Shown: positions 56,255-64,000 of the stretch, piece by piece
How positions within the stretch are numbered: position 1 is the first letter of the stretch
Layout: the number at the start of each line of letters is the position of its first letter
Source: Cyclaneusma minus
Lineage: Eukaryota; Ascomycota; Leotiomycetes; Marthamycetales; Marthamycetaceae
DNA length: 64,000 nucleotides
Assembly (NCBI GenBank): GCA_037179335.1
Contig: JAKZHN010000009.1
Span: 868,001-932,000 of the forward strand
Direction: 5' to 3'
Notes under the pieces: generated by a model
Seen by the model: the letters and a program-made list of their open reading frames with translations, nothing else
Database searches by the model: none
What the model was told of the DNA's origin: nothing
Translations under genes and position numbers: made by a program

Positions 56255-58103
56255 TTAAACCTTAGCTGCCTCTAAAAGATGATATTGTCCAGTTTTCGTG
56301 AACACCCGCTTCTCTTTCTGCCCGTTGGCTCGCGGATATTCCAACACACCATCATCTTCCATTTCCGCATGCTCCTCGTCAGCATCGGTAGAAGGAACCT
56401 TCCTTCCCTCGCGTACTGGTTGTTGATATGATGATGCTCCAAAGGCTTCGGAGTTTGTGCGTTTTCGGGATTCATCGAGGCCGGCCAGAGATGGGAAATA
56501 AGGAGCCTGATTAAGGACCCTTGGGCTAGGGAAAGGAGGAGGAGCATACTGTCGTTGAACACTCAGGTTTGCCAGAGGACCGTCAAAGTCTGACTTCGAC
56601 AATTGAAGGGGTGCCAATTCTCTTCGTGGTGATTCGTTGGGAGGGTTAGCCGGCGGTTGCATGTGATACTGAGGTGCGGTAGAAGATGGGGGACGGCTGA
56701 AAGCCTGGTCAACAGCTGGTAAGGGAGAAGAAATTGGACGATAGCTGACGGCGGAGGTGCGTCTCGAGTCAACCTCGTAGCTTTCCCGCCGAGGAGTAGT
56801 TGCAGCTGTACTGTACGAACCATGCATCGTGGGAGGCGGAGGTGGGGCCTGGCGGTCGTAGCTGTAGCTTGTTGATGGAACGCCAGACCTTGTTGAAGGA
56901 GCGGCAGAGTATGCCTGGCTTGGGGCATAGTATGGAGATTGATTGGCAGACGCAAACTGATGTTGACCCTGGGGAGCTGGTGCGGGCTGAGCAAGCTGTG
57001 TAGGATACTGTGGAGGTGGACCGCTGCGGAACTGTAAATACGATGGCTGTGTAGCCGCCTGCGAAGCCACTGGAGATGGGCCGTACGATGGACCGTTCGG
57101 GAATACTCGAGATGGAGCCGAGTTCTGTTGCTGATAGTCAATGATTGATCCGCGTCGGTGTTGGTCCATTGGGTATGGCTGGCGGTCAGCACTGGCATTG
57201 CTGAGGGATCGATGACGGTACGCTTCACGAGCGTCAGGTGTGGCCCTATGGGACCTGTTATAGGCAGTGTTTGCGTCCTCCTCTTCGTAGTCGTTACCGA
57301 AGCCCCCCTTGTCCTCGCGTCTTCTCATCCTCACGTCACGACGAATACGGACACGGCATCCCTGCTCCGCAACAGTACGGCTCAAAGCGGTACTTTCTGC
57401 CAGCCCCGGAAACTTCTTCGCACTGTAGACGGTGAAAGGTTCGGACTCGACCTTCAGACGCCAGTTGAAAGCGGAGGTGAATCCCTTTGGGGAATCCGCG
57501 TCGGATTGCTGAGCGGATTGCTGGTCCTCAGGGGACTCGGGATCGGCATCCTTGGTCTCCTTCGTCTCTTCGTACAAGTTAAAGCTCAAACGGTATTTGC
57601 CCTCGTGGCGAACAGACAGATCCGGGAAAATGAAGTAACCCGCTTCAGATGGACGGTCCAAGTAGGCCATTCCAGACACAGGCATACCAGTAAGTACCGG
57701 AATCTGAGGTGTCGGAGCCTGTCCACGCGGCTGAGCGATAGGCCGAGCCGACTCCAAGGTCGCAAAGAGAAAGAAGTTTGCGTTGTAGCCGAAGGTGATG
57801 TCGTTCTTGTTGCCCTCGCCCTCGAAGATACGAAGCTCTACGACGGGGGGAGGATCGACAGGTCGGCGATCAGCGGAGGCTACACAGGGTCAGCGACTTC
57901 ATGATTTCAAAGATGTGAAGTACGCAAAGGAGCAAACACAGAAAAGGCATTAATGGAATCAAAGGCATACACTTCGCTCCGGATCCACAGGCACGAGCAC
58001 GCTCCGGCTGCTGGATGACCCTCAGGGCGTAGGTCAACTTGCGGCCCTCCTTGGTGGTGCGCGTCTTGGTCTCGGGCACCGCCTGGCTATGGATCGAGGC
58101 CAT
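56255..58103 (-). CDS. veA: Velvet-family regulator VeA
   Basis: Global regulator of development and secondary metabolism; in Aspergillus VeA bridges VelB and the methyltransferase LaeA. Exons 57971..58103 and 56255..57879, intron 91 nt (GTATGC/GTGTAG), 585 residues (A. nidulans VeA is 573). The velvet domain runs from about residue 15 to 230: LTYALRVIQQPERARACGSG, then across the splice SSADRRPVDPPPVVELRIFE, NANFFLFATLE, LTGMPVSGMAYLDRP, GYFIFPDLSVRHEGKYRLSF, FTVYSAKKFPGLAESTALSR and EQGCRVRIRRDVRMRRRE. The last, Arg-rich string (about 220-233) is a candidate nuclear localisation signal. The rest is Pro/Gln/Ser/Tyr-rich and disordered, as in other VeA proteins. The unusually large upstream gap suggests a long leader. 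Confidence 0.95.
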
Positions 58104-61100
58104 GGTGAAGCAATTAATAGAGATTTTAAACGAGTGTAAGTGTTGTAGGCGTTGGACGGGGGGTGTCGAGGACTGGCGGGTTTGAGAAGAGAGGCTTGCT
58201 TTCAGCTGAGGTCGTCCTCCCGCACGGATCGAACGGTACCGCTCCCTTGGGAAAAGTCAAAGCAGACTGGGGACTTGAAGCGAGATGCGGGCTCTCGAGC
58301 GACAGAGGGAGGCGACAGCGACAGAGGACGGGAGGGCAGACCGGCGAGCGGAGGAGAGGCTCGGGGCTGGGAGGCGGGCGGAGGGCAGAAGAAGAGAGAG
58401 AGCGTCGTGGATGGGCTCAGCGTTCGTGACTTGTCTGATGGGCTGCTGGGCACTCAGCACTGGGGCCTTTCCGACCCACGCTCCAACACTTGGACCTTCA
58501 GCACCGCGCCAGAAAGAATTCGGCGTGCGTAGCGCAGACTAAGACAAAGGGAGCATTCTGGCGGGCAGGCCAATCAAAGTCGGCTGATCTGATAATATGG
58601 GGGCAGCGGGTGGCCTGTTCCCGGCGGACACCCCCCCCTGCGGTGATTTTAGCCAACCCACTCGCTCCCGGCTCCCAGGCTCCCAGAATTCCAAAAGGAT
58701 GGCGTCAAACAAACGGACCCGCCGCGAGGGCCACGGCTCCGGCTGTCTGCGGAGGGCCCTCTAGCGCTGGAGGTGCTCCGACTGAGCCTGAACCAGCGAC
58801 CGAGTCCCTGGGCTTCGCAGTACTACCAAGTACTTTCCCAGCATTGAGCCAGTCCGCCCTTCAACTCTATGTGCTGCCCTTTCTTGCCCTCTTCGGGCCA
58901 AGCGACCGATAGAGTTCACCCTGTCCAGGTCGAGTCGCGCGTCTGCTGCTCGGCTGCGATCGAGTTGGGCGACGCCCTCCTGCTTAATCAGACATGATTG
59001 ATAAAACATGAGTGGGGCCAAGACTGCTCCCTCGCGGCCTTTCCCAGCACCCATTTGAAGTCAGGGCGTGTCGCGGCGAGGAATGCGAGCACAGTTCCCC
59101 GAGATCCATTCCGCCCTGCTCATCTCCCAGTGCTGTCGAAATTTTGGCTTTGGCGCTGGCGTGCAGGCGAACCCAAACAACCTTTCGCAGCCAAAGGCTC
59201 GAACGCACCCGACAGCAGAATCCCAGCTCGCCGGGCCACGCATCCCCAACATCCTCTGCCCATTGAAGCTGCCAAGTTACATTAGCCACGGAGCGGCTGC
59301 TGCAAACCGACCACCCGGCGCGTCTTAAGACGTGCTGAGCTCCGCCAAACTGGCCACTGGGATGAGCTGCCAGCCTGCCAGCCTGATGAATGCCACCCAC
59401 ACCAAATCAGAGCTGACTGTCATTCCAGCGCCATGCAGGCGGATGACTCTGCAGACGCCCCCGACGCGCGACAAAGGACGCCACTCTGAACCATCCCAAG
59501 TCAATTAAACTATCTGATTAACTTGGTTCTTTTAAATGTGAATTTACTAATCCATTGAATATGCAGAAACCAAAAGCGGATCGAATTATATCTATGTATT
59601 AACACTATTATCACACCAGGCAATCGTCGTCCGAGAACTCAGGAGGTGTCTGCCTTGCTTATTATCCAGCTCCACCAACCCTCCTCCACCAGCGTCCCCC
59701 TCACAACAGAAACATTTCAAATCGCCCCCGGTCGCCCATAACTAATAACGCTCGGTTACTATACCCATATCTCCCGACCACATATATACATCAAATTGCC
59801 CTATCAGGCCTATCATCACCAACATCTCCCCAGTCGGAAGAATCGGAGAATATCCCGTCAATCACTCATCAACCAACGTGGGGATCTGGAATGCTTGGAG
59901 AACGGGAATGGATGAACCGAACAAGAAATCAGATTATTGACAGATATTACCACAAATCACAGCTCTCTGACATCTGTAGCAGGGACACCCCCACACTCAC
60001 CTCCCAAAAGTCCACGTGTGAGACATCCTCGCTGGAAAGCTGCATACATATCGCTGCCTGCCATCGCATCTCTCCCAGCCCCATCTCCCATACCGTGCAA
60101 TACCAGACAGCCCAGTACGACACATGTGCACACAGCATCGCCTCCAGCACCCGGCAGTGCAGCTCTGCCTCACTCCAGCCCTTTACAGCTCATGTCTCTG
60201 CCTGCGCCCTTTCAGAGACGTCTGAGCACCTTTCAGTCATGTATCTTTCCTTTTTCCCGCTGTTGTGTTACCGAAATCTCTGGGAGCTGGGATTCGGGAG
60301 CTGGGAGAGGAGCCGCTGCCGAATCCGCGGTGCTGCGAAATGTCCCTGGACTTCTTCTGCAGGCTGCAATTTGCATTCCTGTAACTGGTTGGAGAAGAAG
60401 GGGAAGCTCGGTTAGGCAATGCGTGAGCAATGTATATGTACATGTACAGTACAGCTGCCCGCACGGCCAAGCGTAATCGATGTGCAGTGAGATGCTGGAT
60501 CATGAGTAGTCAGTTGTAGCTAATTGGGGGGGGGGTCTATGAACCGCCTCCTCGGTGGGTAGCTTCGTACCGAGATGACGCTCCATCAGACCATACCAGT
60601 ATTTCGTGTCGTGTCTTGCTTGCTTGCTTCCCCCTTTGTGTTCACTCTTCACACAGACACATGCACATGATACATCACCTTGTCTGAACTTGCTCGGTTG
60701 GATGCGCTGCAGACATGGAGCTGCATAGCCTAAAAGTCATCAGTCTCAGTTCACCCTTCCACACGAAACAAACGCACCCAAGCAAAGGAGTGTTGAGTGA
60801 GGTCTCCATTTATTAAAGTAAGTCTATTGCAGCAAAAGCCTCTCCAGCAACAGCCATTCTGGTCGATGCCAGACTGACCAGTAAAACGCTACGCAGCCTT
60901 TCTCCCAGATCATAGTATGAAAGCATCCCGCTTACCCCCAAAAGAACCCTGCCCTTACAATCAATCCCGTCTTTCGCTGAGCCTTGCCTCTAAAATAGCT
61001 ACCCGGTATCCCGTCCGCGCAACCGATGCTTCGCTTCGACCAGGATCCATAAATTCTGCATTGGACGCCAGCCCTCTTCTATCGTAGCAATCCGGCAGCA

Positions 61101-61255
61101 CTCCCGAGTCTGCTGTCTCCCAAAAATCCCTCTCTACGAGTGTCGCTATGCTGCTCCCGGGAAATTCGAGCCAAAAAGTAAATAACGCCGGTCCGTCATC
61201 ATGGGCGTTCACAATCTGTATTGTTCCGTACCCCTTTTCGCAATGTGGCAATATT
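58104..61255. other. 3.2-kb upstream region of veA and trailer of the next gene
   Basis: No gene is supported. The first 1.2 kb next to veA is GC-rich and purine-rich on the plus strand (so a C/T-rich leader for veA). A G10 run lies near 60525. The 96-codon minus-strand ORF 60961..61251 starts just after the stop of the next gene and has no recognisable motif; it is probably trailer. Confidence 0.45.
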
Positions 61256-63623
61256 CTAGTTGCCCTTCTCCGTCTCCTTCTGCGGCTTGTAGTCCTTCAG
61301 CTCGTCGAACCATTCCTTCTCTTCGTTGTATTTGTAAGCCTTGAAGTCAACACCGTAAGGCTTGGGTTCCAGGACAAAGAGGAATCCGAGCGGGACATCG
61401 AGGTCGGCAATGTCGTCCCGCGTGAGGTCCATGAAGTAGGCCATTAAGACTCGCGCGATTGAACGGTGAACAATCAGGAGAACGTGATCTGGAATCCTCT
61501 CAAGCTCGCGGACCATGTCTCGAAGACGACTGATGACTTGTAGGTAGCCTTCACCACCTACTCCCGGGTATGTGTAATGGAGCTTGTCGTGTTGGCGCTT
61601 TGCATACTCCTGTGGGTACTTGACAGCAATGTCCCTGTACGTCAACCCCTCAAATGAGCCAGCATTAAGCTCGTTGAGCATTTCCCAGTTCTTTACATCG
61701 TAGTCATCGTCTGCCTCAAAGTCATCCGCCGTTTGAATGCTTCGCTTCAGCATCGAAGTCCAGACACAGAAGTTCTTCTCTTCGAGGTCGCCCAGGATTT
61801 CTGGGTATGGAGGCGTATTGTCGCCCGGTGCTGGAGGGAAGCTCGCCTGGAGTGCTTTGGTCTTCTGCTCCACCACCCACTGCTTTCTCTTCGTGGTGAT
61901 GAAGTTGTACAACACATCTCCGTATTTTCGTCCCTCGACCGTCAAGTCTGAGTTGCCTCCCAACTTTCCAAGCGCGTTATCAACGGATTTTCCGTGTCGA
62001 GTGATCCAGATCTGTCGAGGCGATAGGTTGAATGTGGTCAGGTAAGATGCGATGCTTGCCGACAGGAAACCCTTGAGCTGATGATGGACGACTTTCCGGC
62101 CAACATCGATCATCTTGATGTACTGCATGTGGTTCTGTTCCTCGTAGTCACCAAGGGGCACATAGGCTCGTTCGTATGCCTGCACTCGCTTTTTGAAGTC
62201 TTGCAGAGAATCGACAGGATCCTTGTCCTTGTAGTCCGGTCCCGAAAGCTTAAGCCGCATGTTCGCCTCAAGGAGGTTCTGATCTTCGCACACGCTCTCT
62301 ATGAAGAGAATTCCCAGCTTAGGCTCTCGCTCCTTAATGCGCCTGAAGAGCAGTTTGCGGCGTTCCAAGGTGCTATTTGTCGCATCGAGGATACCAACCG
62401 CTCCTCCTTGGTTGAGAAGATAATCCAATAACTCGTCCAGTGTCGCCATTGCAACCTGTTCCCGTATTTGAGCGGCTTTGGTATTGGTCGGGTCGAAGAA
62501 CTTGGCGCTTTGGTCCATAGCCTCGATATTAGGAAGCTCGCCAGGCGACGAAACTTTCTCCAGAGGCATCATTGCCGGCTCTTCTTCTGGGATTGGCTCA
62601 TTCCCATTCAGGAGAATGTGTGCGGCTTGCCTAGGTGCATCTATGATGCCGGCGATAGATCCCGTGCGGATGGGCATAGTTGATGGTACGCTCGTTGGCC
62701 CGGCCGGGGGCGATTGCGGTCTTGGGGAGGCTGGGTTGTTTGGCCCGGTGCCAGCTGCAACACGACGACGGTTTCCCACATTGAAGATTCGAGTATTATG
62801 CTGCTGCCAGGACAGGTAGCGCTGGAGCTTTTTCGTAATGTATGACTTTCCCCGTGCTGGCAGTCCGACCATGACAATCACCAGCTTCGCGGCAACATCG
62901 CGTTCAGCGATTCGTCCATCAGGTGAAACTCTCGATCTTGTCATACCAGGGATATTGAGAGTGGTGGCTGGCGGCCGAGTGCGCGGAGTCGTAGTTCCAG
63001 AATTCTGTCTGAGAGGAGGTCTAGTAAATCTCGTCAGTAACCAGTGTATAAAGCGACTTGGAGGGGTTTGTGAATATGCGCATTTCTGTAGTATCTGCAT
63101 CCCAAGACATACCCAGTGCCAGCTCCATCTTTGCTGTAAAGATGGTGGCAAAATGGGCGAGGAACAGGCACAATGCACTGAAGAAAGAGATTGTCATACA
63201 TTCTGGGACTCGCGGGAGCCGTCGAGATTGGCGTATCGTCGAGAGTGTAGCCTGAGCCATTGTGCAAATCACCAGGGCCGTTCATTGCGGCAATTTGCAG
63301 GGCACGACCGAGAGAGGTTGTTGGGGGATGGACAAGAGACTCAGGTTGGGATTTTTGACGTGACCTCGACTTCTCTGCAGTACCCTGTGGATGCTTATCG
63401 AGGGCGGTCGCCAGGCCTAGGGCAGCCGCTCGCCGCGCCGCATGAGCTATGGCGGAAAAGGCACGTTAGCGCAAGGTTCTTCTTCGGCGACTCAAGCACA
63501 TTGAATCCAAATAAAGAGGAGCTCGGAGGCTTCGGTCAGGCCACTCAGCCAGTCGTGGGGAAGGGAGACGCTACCTATGAGATCATGCTGGGGGGGAGTT
63601 GTGGGGAGCTCCTGATGGGGCAT
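61256..63623 (-). CDS. 6-phosphofructo-2-kinase / fructose-2,6-bisphosphatase
   Basis: Sets fructose-2,6-bisphosphate, the activator of glycolysis. Exons: 63575..63623, 63113..63446 and 61256..63020; introns GTAGCG/CATAG (branch CTAAC) and GTATGT/ACTAG. A third intron at 63134..63199 (GTATGA/TTTACAG, 66 nt, in phase) probably splits the middle exon: removal joins ASPRI to KDGAGTGPP. The product is 693 residues, or 715 if it is retained. In order: a disordered N-terminus, kinase Walker A GLPARGKS, NVGNRRR interrupted by a Pro-rich insert, ILDATNSTLERRK, ESVCEDQNLLEANMRLKLSG, RAYVPLGDYEEQN, then the phosphatase half with WITRHGKSVDNALGKLGGNS and LLIVHRSIARVLMAYFMDL. The phospho-acceptor His is present; the usual Glu of RHGES is Lys, so bisphosphatase activity needs a test. 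Confidence 0.92.
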
Positions 63624-64000
63624 ATCGCGATATCGGATTTGAGACCCCTGGAGTGCGGACAAGGCTGCGAGGGTGATGTATGATGGGCGCGGCGATGCAC
63701 GTCGGTGATGATCAGGGTTGACTTCTCGGCTGGAAGCCCGGGCGGCGAAGGTTCAACGGTGCGAAGGACGTGAGCTTTAAAGTGAATGAGAAGTAGTCCG
63801 GGTTGAGGCTCGAGCTGGGCGAGGTGAGAGGTCGCCTCGTCGCGTTTCAATACGTGCGCTGGCAGTTCCACGGAGGCCGACGGCTGGAAGAGCGGTTGCG
63901 AGGCAGTGCTGCCGGATCCGTGGTTGGCAGAGAGTTCAAGACAGAAAAAGAGTCATGTCGGCATCAGACTTTTGTTGGGTCTGGCTTGGCCCAACTGTTT
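63624..64000. other. Upstream flank at the window edge
   Basis: Upstream region of the kinase/bisphosphatase gene. A minus-strand ORF (63575..63871) overlaps the first exon in another frame and is not called. Confidence 0.4.

Noticed and set aside
60961..61251. 96-codon ORF directly after the bisphosphatase stop
   Set aside because: Same strand and adjacent to the stop, in trailer position; readthrough was considered but there is no conserved motif to support it.

Overview
The window is nuclear DNA of a filamentous ascomycete (Pezizomycotina). I favour Dothideomycetes, but that rests only on recalled protein flavour and is an inference. The evidence is many 50-120 nt introns with GTRNGT-like donors and CTNAC branch sites, long pyrimidine-rich leaders, typical fungal families (velvet VeA, PTH11-type rhodopsin-fold membrane protein, 2EXR proteins, NADAR, Git1-like MFS) and wide gene-poor gaps. 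There is no bacterial operon structure, rRNA or CRISPR array.

Layout. 0.2-1.1 kb: GNAT acetyltransferase (-). 2.4-5.6 kb: large disordered acidic protein (+). 5.6-9.8 kb: gene-free, with an (AT)15 run and a diverged 283-bp tandem duplication carrying TATA boxes and tiny ORFs. 9.8-17.6 kb: a 2OG-Fe(II) dioxygenase of TET/JBP appearance with a one-base frameshift (+), a family X DNA polymerase (+) and a zinc cytidine-deaminase-fold protein with a disturbed start (-). 17.6-23.2 kb: gene-free, rich in TCACGTG sites, ending in the long leader of a Clg1-like cyclin (23.2-24.6 kb). 26.2-30.4 kb: two 2EXR proteins flanking a 245-bp palindromic MITE. 30.9-34.4 kb: ATP synthase subunit h, NADAR protein and peroxisomal MaoC hydratase. 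34.4-36.2 kb: tRNA-Arg(CCG) and an inverted partial copy of it. 36.2-40.2 kb: MFS transporter and PTH11-like protein. 41.8-46.2 kb: two unrecognised membrane-anchored proteins. 47.2-50.4 kb: divergent RPT5 (proteasome ATPase) and TFIIB. 52.2-54.4 kb: unrecognised nuclear-type disordered protein. 56.3-58.1 kb: velvet regulator VeA. 61.3-63.6 kb: 6-phosphofructo-2-kinase/fructose-2,6-bisphosphatase.

Most genes are independent housekeeping or regulatory units. The one neighbourhood with a possible common theme is oxygenase - family X polymerase - deaminase, which resembles the parts list of a cytosine modification and base-excision repair route; that link is a hypothesis. I placed splice sites by eye from donor, branch and acceptor sequences and checked that the joined reading frames are continuous; none was confirmed with transcripts.
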